Notes under the pieces: model-generated | What the model was told of the DNA's origin: nothing | The model's input: only the letters and a program-made list of their open reading frames with translations | Databases searched by the model: none | Assembly: GCA_034440575.1 (NCBI GenBank) | Contig: JAOTOL010001624.1 | Location: 2,397,501-2,461,500 of the forward strand | Direction of reading: 5' to 3' | DNA length: 64,000 bases | DNA from: Imbricaverruca yamaguchii | Lineage: Eukaryota > Arthropoda > Thecostraca > Neoverrucidae | Position numbers and translations under genes: made by a program | In this document: positions 1 through 11,624 of the stretch, piece after piece | Layout: every line of letters starts with the position of its first letter | How positions within the stretch are numbered: the first letter of the stretch is position 1

Positions 1-584
1 AGCATGACCTTCAACATGGCCAGCTCGGCTAATGATGATCCACACCAGCCACCGACCAGCCTGGTCAGTGGGCGAATATGACGTCACCGCCACACGAGGA
101 AATACTCAAACTTGTCGTTCACGCGTGTCGATAGGTGGCCGGCTTTTCTTGCTAGACAGCGCACGACGTGTACCCCGAATATCTCACGTGAGGGGGGGGG
201 GGGCAATACCTCCGGTGGGCTAGTCCCCTCCGCGAGCAGGCTGTGTCCTCAGTAGCAGGTGGTGTGACGCCCGTGCTCCACTGAATAACACAGTCGGCCA
301 GATTCACGGCACGCGCAGCATCAAAGCACCACGCTATCAGATGGTGCCACATGTGCCCTGCAGGCCTCAAAGGACATCATGACTGGGAAATTGGTCAGTC
401 GCCGGCGGCTGGCCGGTTCCAGCAATGCCATTAAGGTATGAGCATGCACACAGAAGCTATTCGTTTCAGTCATGCGGCGAGAAATGCGACCACATTTGTG
501 CATACTTAGATAAATGTAAATAAACGTCTACATATATAAATAAGTATGCAAAACAATGTGTAGTTAACAACGCACATAACACAG

Positions 585-626
<42 letters not shown>
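585..626. repeat. (AC)n(AT)n microsatellite
   Basis: About 22 bases of AC repeat run directly into about 20 bases of AT repeat. The flanking 1-584 and 627-900 show no recognisable gene. Confidence 0.95.
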
Positions 627-997
627 GCCAGCACATTCAAACGACCCATCACCTTCCTGACCGTTGCACCGATGTTTGTAAGTGCCTGTATGTACTAATG
701 TGCCGAGAAATTTGAGCACTACTTCATCACAACCTGGTGTATTTATGCGTAGTGCTGGTGTTCGCGTAGTGCCTTCATGCGATAGCATCAAAACACAACT
801 ATGCACATATACGCTATAATTCATTCAGACAATGAACAGCAGATGAGCATATTCATATTCATATGAACATTCTCAGATAGTTAGCACCATAGGTGATTTG
901 CGGACCTTACATCCAACCTTTGCAACCAAAACGAAGCGAAAGTGCCAAGCGCAGTAGGTCGGCGTCCCCGTGGTCGCTGCGGCCCGCTGACGCTCAC

Positions 998-1105
998 CTC
1001 CGCGTGTGAAGCAGGTGATGTCGACGGCGTCGCCCTCCTGCAGCGGTCCGAGCAGGCCCGACACCGGCCGCGTCTTGTAGACGATCACGGGCCGGTCCGG
1101 AGGTA
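998..1105 (-). CDS. Sidestep-like Ig protein, exon starting the second Ig domain
   Basis: This internal exon of 108 bp has acceptor ctctgtgccgccag|TACC and donor GCGGAG|GTGAGC. The single A left by the preceding exon plus TA makes Ile, so the join reads LTVV-I-PPDRPVI. It continues with SGLLGPLQEGDAVDITC and then TRG, the typical strand B of a C2-type Ig domain (GP.EGD...C...GG) in Sidestep and related proteins. The exon ends one base into a codon, at the usual GG|xP boundary of this family. The following exon should carry the Trp of this domain but is not visible at 1-997, so it probably lies beyond the left edge. The exon's own 3' splice site is repeated in the adjoining minisatellite. Confidence 0.85.
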
Positions 1106-1448
1106 CTGGCGGCACAGAGGGCACGGGCGGTCACTGGGCGGTGTCGGGAGGTACTGGCGGCACAGAGGGCACGGGTGGTCACTGGACGGCACAGAGGGCA
1201 CGGGTGGTCACTGGACGGCACAGAGGGCACGGTGGTCACTGGACGGCACATAGGGCACGGGTGGTCACTGGGTGGTGTCGGGAGGTACTGGCGGCACAGA
1301 GGGCACGGGTGGTCACTGGGCGGCACAGAGGGCACGGGTGGTCACTGGGTGGTGTCGGGAGGTACTGGCGGCACAGAGGGCACGGGTGGTCACTGGGCGG
1401 TGTCGGGAGGTACTGGCGGCACAGAGGGCACGGGTGGTCACTGGACGG
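1099..1448. repeat. Minisatellite spanning a 3' splice site
   Basis: Full units of about 48 bp and shorter units of about 29 bp are mixed. The core ggcacagagggcacgggtgg is present in every unit. Full units also contain ggtactggcgg, which on the minus strand is the exon acceptor plus the first exon bases. Besides the real site at 1106, copies of this acceptor begin near 1150, 1284, 1361 and 1409. Confidence 0.9.
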
Positions 1449-1449
1449 C

Positions 1450-1640
1450 GTCGGCCAGACGGCCACCCAATGGGGTGAGCGTCTCACGACAGCAAGGTAT
1501 GGGTTCGAATCTCGCCGACGGCTTGGAAAGCGCCAATTTCTCGCGCCTATCGGGATGAGAGAACGGAGCTGTGCAACGTGATCGGCTCGGACAGTTTCCG
1601 ACATATATCGCAAGAGAGCCCAGGGCCTTCGCCTTTTTGC
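1450..1640 (+). other. Possible degraded tRNA-derived SINE
   Basis: A B-box-like gggttcgaatctc occurs at 1501, preceded by gtgagcgtctcacgac, which could be an anticodon-arm remnant. No clear A box or tail is seen, so this is tentative. Confidence 0.25.
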
Positions 1641-1693
1641 TGGAACTCACGAGCCGCCATCGGGTCGGCTAACCGCGGTGAGACCCCCTCCAT

Positions 1694-1757
1694 TCCCCTG
1701 CCCTTTCCCCTTCCCCTTCCCCTTCCCTTTCCCCTTCCCCTTCCCCTTCCCCTTCCA
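1694..1757. repeat. Pyrimidine (CCCCTT)n microsatellite
   Basis: This is a pure pyrimidine run of ccccttcccctt units on the plus strand. From 1758 to about 4270 the sequence is AT-rich and intronic, with no gene or repeat I can identify. Confidence 0.9.
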
Positions 1758-4360
1758 CCTTCTCTTCGGTAATGTCAGAAGATTGTACCTGCCCTGTTGT
1801 GCCCACAGGTTGTCGTTTCACTACCAGACGTCTATTTGTCTCGCTAGTGTTTTGAGTGTTTGGCAGCGGGAATTCAAACATTGTTTCGAAGGAATAACAA
1901 CTTGGTCGCTGTTTGCCAGTGCAGCCTTTGACAGCGCGGCGGTCCAGACTGCCCGGCTGAAATTACATCGTCCGGGCCTCCTTCGGCAGCCCGAGCAAAC
2001 GCTACAGGCATAGGAAATACAGGAAGCACAATCGCTACTGAAAATAGGATAGCGGGGGATTTGTGCGGGTGTTGTGCCGCTAAGAAGTTCCAAATGTGAA
2101 CATGGCGGTCACACGTTTTAGCGCAAGACACTTGTAAAATGGACTTCGCTTGCTTTTGTTTGCTGTTCGTATGGCATGCAGTATTCGGACCAGCTGAAGT
2201 CACATCATGGAGACAGGTTCGCTGACAACGGACGGTGATTTCGCGTGAGGTGATCGGCGAAGTTGGAACCAATTTGTGAATAAAACTAGCTGAGCACCAA
2301 ACACCCGTACGGCTAGCCGTTCAAGGACTGGGTCAATAACTGGTCTTTCAATCATAATTTCATGGCAAAACCATAAGAAGAAAATAAATCACCCTTTGAA
2401 TAACAATGCCTGCGTTTGAGATGGTTCGAACAATTGGGTTAACATTGATGTTCCGCGTGGAAATATAGAAAAAGAATGCGATAAAAAATCGTTGATTGGT
2501 TCGAAGCTAATATTTTGTGCGGTGGTCACGTAGTTTTATAACGCGATTTCGCTCACTTCAAATACACATTGAGCATTTGCTACGCCGCAAATGCGCTTGC
2601 GTTATTCGGGAATGTCACGACATTATTGACGAGGGGAGAGAGAGACAAAGACACAAAAAAAATACTTTGCATAGATAAGCGAAACATAACCACAGGCCAC
2701 ACTATCCGAAATCGCACTGGAAAAGAAGTACGTGTGTCAAGGCGTTTTCCCCATGTTTTACGTGATCTCCGGAACAGACGCAATTATGGCAAAGCGGAGT
2801 GATGCTTTGGAGGTATTATTTTACGTTCTTGCGGATTGACTGTTTCTGTTATTGCTTATATATGTTCGTGATTTTGCTGACTTCTTCCTTGTATTTTATG
2901 GACCGCCGACGCATGCTGGGCTTGCTGTTGCTGTCACGCGGGCCGCAGCACGAGCAGCGTGCCACCAGGTGTTGCTGGGTACGACCGATCCTGCCATGTG
3001 GGAGGAGTGTAGAGAATGGCATAAGTTGGTCTGGAAAATGCGCCACAGTGACCAAGTTGGCCGCTTCCGGTAGCACCGCAGGCCTTCAGAAGAGCTGGAC
3101 GCGGCATTCTCAACAATCCGCGGCAGAAATTAATGAAATGAAAAGTCATGGACGCAGATGCGACTTCCAATCTTGCCTGTAGTGACTGACAGCAACACTC
3201 CTGCCTGCAGGATCAGGTGAGATCCTGGCATGAATATTATTGTACTGGCAGGAGTTACGTCTATTTGGGCAATACAGAAATGCCTGACGAATGATCAATG
3301 AATTTTGAAAAATCCTGGTGCCCTAATATATATTATGTCTTTTAATCTCAAGGCAGGGTTAACAATTGGAAAACTGGTGGAACAGCAATGGAAAATTACC
3401 CAAAGCGTATCTCGCCAACATCGATAAAAATATAGCATTGGTATTTCAAACTACGCTCAGCTCTCACTTCTTCATACATCGACTTCCCTTGCCCCCAACG
3501 AGCAATTTTGCGAGAAGAAAACTCAAAGAAATTCCAAAATACCTTTAGATTCTTGTCTAAGTATGTAGGAACTATACCTACCACACATGTAAATAAAAAG
3601 ACTGGGGTTCATGCCCCCATTTTCAACATCCCGCATGCTAAACCCTATGGTCTCCTCCCGTCACTCCACCAAGGTATGTTGCCCTTGCACCCAATTATCG
3701 AAGCTTTATACATCTATGATCAATTACCTTCCTACTTGGAACTTTCTTTTCTTGGAGCTTGCCAAATACTCTCCTATCTTGTTATTTTAACTTTACTACA
3801 TCCAAGCCCCTCCTCATTCACAACCCGTCAGTTCTTCATTTTCCAATTAAAATGTGAAGTCCAGGATAGATGATATGCTTCTAATGCGTAGCCAGAACTT
3901 GCAAACTTTTCGCATCTATTCGAACGCAATACTTTCTCAGAAAGTAACATGTAAGAGGATATCTCGGCTCCTAGCTGTACGGGGTCGCGATGAAAACTGC
4001 GATGACGGTTAGGACTCTAAGCATGTTTTAGTTTTCAATGACATGTTTTCTGTGATCTTTGCACGGCCAAGGCCAGCCGCTGAGGCAAATACCGAAATAA
4101 TTCGTCGCATGCTTTTGAAGAGATTATTCAGTTCCTTCAGCGATACGTTCATGTAATTTTCAGGATGTGTCCATCGGGATATTTTGACGATATTCTGAAG
4201 CACTCGTTCTGCTGAACACTGTCTTTAGCATAAGGAGGCTTAACGGCCTCTGGCATATCGAGAACAGGAATTAAAGGATGCAATGAAAAACAATACTCGG
4301 CTGCCCTTCAAACCTGACCAACAAAGCAGGCATGTTACTTAAACTGGAGAGTGTGACCTT

Positions 4361-6723
4361 GTGGGGGTCAGAGTGGGCCCAACATGGTCGTGCTGGCTCT
4401 GTCACGAAAAACACAGTGGACCTGTGCGGGGGAAGGGTGAAGCTAGGCATCGTCAGATGCATCAACAGTCGTGTTCCAGTGTGAAAGGGGCATTTACCGT
4501 TAAAAGCCGAAGCTTTACGGTGTTGGCTCCACGCCGTCTGTGGGCTCCACCAGTACCAAGATCCCCATCACCTGTTGGAAGAGCTACAAAATATTTCCGC
4601 AGCCGAATGCAACACGACACGAAATCATGCCCCACTTGGAATCTGGCACGCCTCATCACGTCAGGAGATGTCGAGCTGAACCCGGGTCCAGGTCTCGACC
4701 GGTCGACGACAGCTGTTGGTCCCGACCAGCGGAGTCACCCAGGAAGTGCAGGGTCCGGAATAACTGCGATCATGCAGAACTGCCGCAGCATCCGTGGAAA
4801 GCTGGGACAGCTTCGGGCGGCCGCGGCAGAGTACGACCGGTATGACATTATAGCGTTCACTGAGACGTAGCTGGACGACTCTGTGTTGAATTCTGAACTG
4901 CAGGCTTTCTTGCCCAAACACACCTGGTTCCGCAGAGACCGATCGGATGGGCGTGTCGGTGGAGGTGTGGCATGTGCAGTCCGTGCCGCCCTGCTACCGA
5001 CCCGACGTCTGCTGGCGGTGCCGGACACCGAGTTGTTGTTGGTGGACCTCGGCAATCCGACCGTGACGGTGGCTGTGTGCTTCAGGCCACCAGACGACGA
5101 CAACGCCATTACACAAATCTTTCGACATTTAGGCGAGCTCCCACCCGGTCGCCGGCTGATGGTCTTGGGCGACTTCAATATTCCTGAGCTTGGCTGGGTA
5201 CCGTCTGCGTCGGACTGGGCCAACCCAGTCAGGCTTAGACAAACGGCCAGGGCCAACCGCTTCCTGGAAGCGTGTTATCTCCAAGGCCTGCGACAATACG
5301 TCACTCAATCTACCGGAGCTAACAACATTTTAGACTTAGTGCTCTCTATTGACATCGTAGCAGAGACTTTCGTTCGGAAGGGAATTGTAGACTCGGACCA
5401 TGACGAGATCCAGCCAAAGTTCTTCCTGCCGAGGCCATCACCACCAGCTGTGACAAGGCCGACTGCTTACAACTACAAGAGAGCAGATTTTATTTCATTG
5501 CGACGCTGTTTGGAACTTTTACCGTGGAACATGCTGGATGACTTAGATGTTGACAATGCTGTTGATATGTTTTACTCGTTAATCGAAGCTGCTATTCGTG
5601 ATCATGCGCCAGTCATGAATCCTCGTCGTAGACTCCCACCCTGATTTGACGGTGAGGCCAGGCGTGCACTAGCCGCGAAGGAATGTGCACATCGTCGAAT
5701 GAAAAGGCACCCGAGTGACGGTGTCATTTGGCGTGAATTTACAGACAAACGCGACTTCTTCAAACGTCTGATCGGACGCAGCTACTGCAGTTATCTGAGG
5801 GGACTAGTGGAAGATTTTAAGACAAACCCAAAGCGATACTGGTTATTTTTTAAATGTTTTAAAAGGAGTGGTTCTGTTCCGTCTCTACTAGACGGAAACA
5901 AGTTAATCAGCGATGACGTTGGACGTGCCAATCTGTTGAAAAAAAGCCTTCAACCAAGTTCACAGCACGGGATGTAGCCCAGTATCCACCATTACAGGTC
6001 TATGGACTGTCTAATCCCACAGACTTTCGGCCCTCATTAGAACAAATCCACACGATTTTCATTGGACTTGACCCGCATAAAGCATGTGGACCAGATAATA
6101 TCAGTGCCCGAATCTTCCGTGAGTGTGCTGACCAATTATGCGTTCCGCTGTACAAAATTTGCATCATTTCCATCAGGCAGGGAAAATTTCCCAACCAGTG
6201 GAAAAAGGCAAATATCACACCAATATATAAGAAAGGCAACCGAAAAAATCCGACGAACTACCGAGCCATTTCACTTCTTTGCCTGTGTGGCAAGATTTCA
6301 GAAAAAAACCATCTGCAATGTTTTGAGCGATTACATTTTGCTAGCACTGACTAACACCCAGCACGGTTATATTCCAAAAAGGTCATGTGCTTCAAACCTG
6401 GCAGTTTTCTTCAGACACGCCTGGGATTCCATCGCTGCTGGTTGCCAGACAGATGCAATCTATACGGACTACTCTTCGGCTTTCCAAAGTGTCAACCATA
6501 AGCTGTTACTATACAAGCTCGAAAATGCATATTATGTTTCAGACAAAATGCTCTCTCTGATTCGCTCATACCTGACTGGTTGCCGGCAGCAGGTGATAGT
6601 TAACGGGGCGGTCCCGTTTGCCTGTTCAGTTCACCTGTTCTGTGTACGTTTTTAGCCACTGACTTCTCCTGTAAAGGGCACTATATGCTGTTGGAGATTG
6701 TGGGCAATAAACAAATAAACAAA
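4361..6723 (+). pseudogene. Decayed CR1/L2-like non-LTR retrotransposon with 2A-like motif
   Basis: This is one degraded LINE polyprotein. In order it has: a poorly conserved leader; a 2A-like motif GDVELNPGP (4664-4690); an apurinic endonuclease domain with MQNCRSI, DIIAFTET, GGGVACAV, LGDFNIPELGW and the catalytic SDHDE; and a reverse transcriptase with QWKKANITPIYKKG, NYRAISLL and IYTDYSSAF. It is dead. The Trp of TETW is TAG (4868), the Trp of PPWFD is TGA (5642), frameshifts occur near 5940, 5965 and 6305, and the RT stops after VNGAVPFACS (about 6630), before the YxDD active site. It then jumps to a 3' tail ending aataaacaaataaacaaa. The missing RT half implies an internal deletion. The 5' end is not defined and coding similarity is clear only from about 4600. 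Clade assignment is by motif style only. Confidence 0.9.
6655..6723 (+). mobile_element. LINE 3' terminal sequence
   Basis: The stretch cttctcctgtaaagggc, then atgctgttggagat, then aataaacaaataaacaaa forms the 3' end of the LINE above. The same sequence, inverted, recurs alone at 59182-59242. From 6724 to 7526 I see no gene, only mildly purine-rich intronic sequence. Confidence 0.75.
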
Positions 6724-7520
6724 GCTGGCTGTGCTTGAAATGTGCACACTTCGCGCTGGCAGAGCAAGGCAGAACACTCTGCAAGTTAGAGGACTCGATG
6801 AGGCAGAGGGAGCGAGAAGGCAGAGGACAGGACATGATAGGGCAGGCAGTACGAGCAGGTAGAGGGCCAGCAGCATGGAGAAAACGGGAGGGCAGGTAAC
6901 AGGGCACGATAGGACAGACAGCACGAACTGGCAGAGGGGGAGATGAAATGGAACGGCGCTACACGGATCTTTAATGTCCGTCATCGTGATCGAGGGAGAA
7001 ACCGAGGGGTCTTCTCTCGTGTAGCATGACAAAAGTGTATCCGAGTGATGCGACCCGGCCAGACTGTCACTTTTTTTAAACACGAGCAGCTTTTCTTCTT
7101 ACATTGTTTCAAGTCCTAATGCCTTCGCTCAGAAGTCACCCTGGTTTTTAATGTTGATTTTTGACGGTTTTCACCACAGTATTTTCTCTGAAGTGTGAGT
7201 ATTTTGTGCTCCAAGAGAAGGATTTACGGCGGAGCTTAAACAGTGGCGGTCGACTCGACTTGGGCTTAGCGCTGGCTACGCACTATGACGTCATACCACG
7301 TGACCTGCGTGGCCAGAGGTCGAGAGACAACCTGACCAGAGCCGGTTGGCACTGTTGTTTACGGCGTAAGCTGGAATCTATGGAAATTTGTTAATTCTGT
7401 ATAGAGCACTTGAGGTTTAGACACATTGACTATGTTGCACAGATGAGACCGAATTCAGCAAGATTACAGCTAATTGCGACTGAATTTGTATAATTTTCAG
7501 TGCAAAAATACTAAAATACC

Positions 7521-7918
<398 letters not shown>

Positions 7919-8540
7919 AGATGATTGAGTGTGAGAAAAAGAGAGAGGGAGGGAGAGTGAGAGAGTGAAGGAGAGTTAGACAATGAAATAGTTAGATAGT
8001 GAGATTGTGAAATAGTCAGATAGTCAGATAGTGAGAGGGTGAAAGAGTGAAAGAGTAGGAAAGTAAGTGAGAGTAAGGGTGAGAGAAAGAGATGGAGAGG
8101 GAGAGGGACAGAAAGAGGAAAAAAGGAAGAGAAAGACTGCACGAAAAAGACGAGGAGAGGGGAAGGGAGAAAAGAGAATGGGAAATGATCAGGGAAGAAC
8201 GAAAGAGAAAGACGAAAAAGAAGAACGAAAGGGAAGAAAGAAAGGGAAGAAATAAGGGAAGAAAGAAAAGGAAGAACGACAGAGAGGATGGAATGGGAAG
8301 AATGAAATGGAAAAAGAAATGGAAGAAAGAGAAGGAAGGAAAGCGATTAGCATAAGGATTATCTCTAGGATCATATCATAGATTATAAGGAAGGAAAATA
8401 GAAGAGGGAAAACAAACGAGATATATAGTTGGAGAGACGAAGAAGAAGTATGCCTGAATGATTGGATAACAAGAAGACAATGGAGAACAAAAACGGGAGA
8501 GGGGACAAGAAGGAAAGACAGAGAAAGGGGGAGCCGAAGA
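7919..8540. repeat. Long polypurine region
   Basis: The plus strand is almost entirely A and G (gagagtgagagagtgaagg, then gaaagagaaagacgaaaaag and similar). It continues the GA tract and fades after about 8540. It shows no coding signature. Confidence 0.8.
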
Positions 8541-8692
8541 GGAGAGATACTGTAGTTAATGTCCTATGTGTGCAGAATATTTGTGCATGGGAGGAAAATT
8601 TTGTATGCGGAATTTGTACACGGCGAATGCAAACGTTCGCGAATAGAAAACATTTGTGCATGCGTTTGGGCATTGGCACACACGAGCATATG

Positions 8693-8719
8693 CCTAACCT
8701 AACCTAACCTAACCTAACC
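8693..8719. repeat. Interstitial telomere-type repeat (CCTAA/TTAGG)
   Basis: Five consecutive CCTAA units plus a partial sixth. TTAGG is the ancestral arthropod telomere repeat. This internal tract is too short to be a telomere. The flanking 8541-8692 and 8720-9249 show no recognisable gene. Confidence 0.85.
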
Positions 8720-9249
8720 AAACGGTAGCCTTCAGAAACTTACCATTGGAGAAATTATCAGGATGTCGGGCATTATTTATGAGAGATAACACCTTGGCAG
8801 CACCGCTCCTGACCGACAAACAGAATGGTGGAGCTGCCTCCGATCAGAGAAAATGGTGTTGGGCGCGAGGCTAATATATTGCCACTTGGTTTTATTGCGA
8901 CTGGCCGATCGGAACGACTTGAGCGCCATATAGCTTCAGCTACGCAAACAGAGCCATCCAATCAACTTCGACGGACAATGTACGAGGCGTTTGACAAAGC
9001 TCTCCTAGCATTGTCAGCGATAAGCGCCGAGTTAGCAGTCGCGTCCCGAGTGGCGAACGCGATCACTCGTCCGCGCCGCCGCCGATCGACCGAGCAACAG
9101 CAGGAGACGCCAAGACGTGCCCGCACGTTGCGCACGAGAGCTCGGCTTCGACTGCCGAGGACATCGATGCACAAGTCGTGTCGGCTGTCAGGCCAGGCTC
9201 TCGGCGTCGACGGCCACCCATAAATCGACCATCCGTTGCATCGCAATTC

Positions 9250-9382
9250 AACCACGCACTTATTTCGCTGGCCAGAAGGCTGATATTGCTGGGTCAACCA
9301 CGCGCCTATTTCACCGGCCAGGGAGCTGATGTTGCTGGGTCCACCACGCGCTTCTTTTGTCGGCCAGGGGGCTGATGTTGCG
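9250..9382. repeat. Degenerate 46-bp tandem repeat, about 3 copies
   Basis: Units share cacgcg..tatttc, ggccag, ggctgat and ttgctgggtc. The copies differ by several substitutions. Confidence 0.8.
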
Positions 9383-9603
9383 GCGTGCGTGCGGCAGGTG
9401 CCGTCCAATAGCCGCTGGTGATTGATCGTGACCTCCCAATCGCCGCACCGCTGCAGCGGCGGCGCAAATGGCAGCATCCGTCACCGCTGGACTGGACGAA
9501 TGCTGGACTGGAATGCTGCACGAGCTAGGCGGACGGCCGAGTGGGATTTGCCGGCGCAAGCAGAAATGTTACTGCTTGAGTTGGTCGGCTCACTCGACAT
9601 GAC

Positions 9604-9896
9604 GTCCACGGTATCCATGGCGTCCATGGCGTCCATGGCGTCCATGGCGTCCATGGCGTCCATCGCGTCCATGCGTACATGGCGTCCATGGCGTCCATGG
9701 CGTCCATGGCGTCCATGGCGTCCATGGCGTCCATGGCGTTCATGGCGTCCATGACGTCCATGACGTTCATGGCGTTCATGGCGTCCATGGCGTCCATGGC
9801 GTCCATGGCGTACATGGCGTCCATGACGTATATGGCGTCCATGACGTCCATGACGTTCATGGCGTTCATGACGTTCATGGCGTCCATGGCGTGCAT
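9604..9896. repeat. 9-bp tandem array (catggcgtc)
   Basis: About 32 units of catggcgtc with point variants (catgacgtc, catggcgtt). Since 9 is a multiple of 3, reading frames stay open and give MAS or MDA repeats. There is no other evidence of coding. Confidence 0.95.
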
Positions 9897-10254
9897 GACT
9901 TCTGAGGCGGCGCCGGCTAATGGAGCCGTCGACAGTTCACCTGCATAATGCAACATCGCCCAAGAATAGCCGAGAGCAGCCAGAGTTAATCGGCAAGATC
10001 AGGTGGCCTGCAGTTATTTGCGGCTCCAGGGCTGTCTCCGTGTACCTCCGTAGACTTTTGAAGCACTTGGTTTGTGCGAACAACTGCAAACAGATTCAGA
10101 CAACGTGCTCATATATCAGCAGCCTAGAACGGCATTGACAGGAAAATTTCACCATCCATCTGAATGGCAGATCGTATATTGCCACAGTTCTCGTCCTCAT
10201 TGAACTTGTTTTCCAATACACATAATAGTTTTCTGGAAGGGAAAACCTTTTCCG

Positions 10255-10424
10255 GGGGCGGGGATGGCCGAGTGGTTAAGGTGTACCAAAGGTCCCGGGT
10301 TCGACTCTGGCGCCACTCAGGACATTTCCCAATCCCGCGGCCCACCGGCGAAACGGTGTGGGCGGCGCCATTAGCCGTGAATGTGCATAAAGTGTGTCGT
10401 GAACCAATCAATAAACAAACAAAC
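10255..10424 (+). mobile_element. SINE family A (tRNA-derived), recent copy
   Basis: The A box gggatggccgagtggttaag and B box gggttcgactctggc are followed by a body with ggcggcgccattagccgtg and an ataaacaaacaaac tail. It is bounded by a perfect 13-bp target-site duplication, aaaaccttttccg (10242-10254 and 10425-10437). The head resembles a class II tRNA (Leu/Ser type), but the body is too long and the fold too incomplete for a tRNA gene. Confidence 0.92.
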
Positions 10425-10799
10425 AAAACCTTTTCCGACATTTTCTAACGATCGTAGCTAAAACCAACAAAAAATCCGTCCACCTTTGACCACACCAAGG
10501 GGTACATAATCTGTCAGCTATTCGTGAATCGCATCGTTAACAAATAAATTCGCCACTCACAGCAAAAGCAATCTATCGTCAAGCTGTGTCGTCTATCATG
10601 AGATAAATATGGGCCTCGATTTTAGACCAAAAAGCGTGTGCTGAGCAGAGATCCTGCGGAAGAGACGCGACTGTATCGTGCTGACCTCGACCCTCGGGAC
10701 CGCCTAGATGTCACTTGTGGGGGCCGATCGAGCCGACACACGGAGGAGGGAGAAGCTGGCAGGCAGATAAAAAGTAATTTTGTCCATGAAAATGTTTCT

Positions 10800-11020
10800 G
10801 CTTGGCAAAGGATCAAAACCAGTCGCCTGGTCGAGTCAGCGAATAGAGCACTGGTCTGACAAGCTCCCACCATCTTGGCACAACGGGTCGAGTCGCTTCA
10901 GCCCCCAGCTGGGATGGCCAGGTGGCAACTGGCCAGGTCAGGTCGAGGTCACAGGCACCAGGTAGCTGCGGCCGACCCTGTGGGTACGTTAAGCTCTCCG
11001 TCAAAATTGTGTTGCACAAC
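10800..11020 (+). mobile_element. SINE family C (tRNA-derived), diverged copy
   Basis: The tRNA-like head gtcagcgaatagagcactgg and B-box-like cgggtcgagtcgc are followed by agcccccagctgggatgg, gcggccgaccctgtgggta and cgttaagctctccgtc. The same blocks occur in order, inverted, at 37990-38187. Confidence 0.75.
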
Positions 11021-11054
11021 TGGAATTTGTCGATAGGGAGGTGAGCTCAATAAC

Positions 11055-11228
11055 GTTTACTGGGCGGTTTGCGACGCACTTTCTGCACGATCACGGATAA
11101 TGGTGCCGACCACACTGCTTAGCCGGTGGGCCGCGGGATTGGGAAATGTCCCGAGCGGTGCGAATGTCGAACCCGAGACCTTGGTATCCAGAGCTCAACA
11201 CCTCAACTATTCGGTCATCCCTGCCCCA
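11055..11228 (-). mobile_element. SINE family A, old diverged copy
   Basis: On the minus strand this has the same head, B box and gccgcgggattgggaaatgt body block as the other A copies, with many substitutions. No target-site duplication is visible. Confidence 0.8.
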
Positions 11229-11590
11229 TAAGGAGGTAAGGATCCCCATCAGGGGTCAGGATCAATGCAACAAGCCCGGGTGTGTCGCTGATCCTGATTC
11301 TGTAAAGCTTTCTGAGCAGCATTCCGAGCCAAATTTAGTTCCACAATGAATATTGCACTAGGCGTGACATGAGGGTAAGCGTGGAATTAGTGGAAGTGTT
11401 CTAACAATGAGCGATAGGAAAGCGAAGGAAAGCTTCTGGAATAAGCACGCAAGAGAGGTGAGATTAGGAACCTATGCTAACTTGATCGACTTGCACTGTG
11501 CGAGAACATGGCGCACTTGTTGAAATGACACTGGTGTGTTTCAGGATATATCGAAAATTGATAGATATGCGGCTATTACTGAACTAGAGC

Positions 11591-11624
11591 CGAGTTCTTA
11601 ATTGGTATGCCAATTAAGAACTCG
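11591..11624. repeat. Perfect inverted repeat, 15-bp arms
   Basis: Arms cgagttcttaattgg and ccaattaagaactcg are separated by tatg. The U-rich descending arm is not followed by a clear terminator and no gene is adjacent. Apart from this, 11229-14365 holds no gene I can identify. Confidence 0.9.

Noticed and set aside
9604..9896. Protein with MAS or MDA repeats
   Set aside because: The 9-bp unit keeps frames open by arithmetic. No conserved flanking sequence supports translation.
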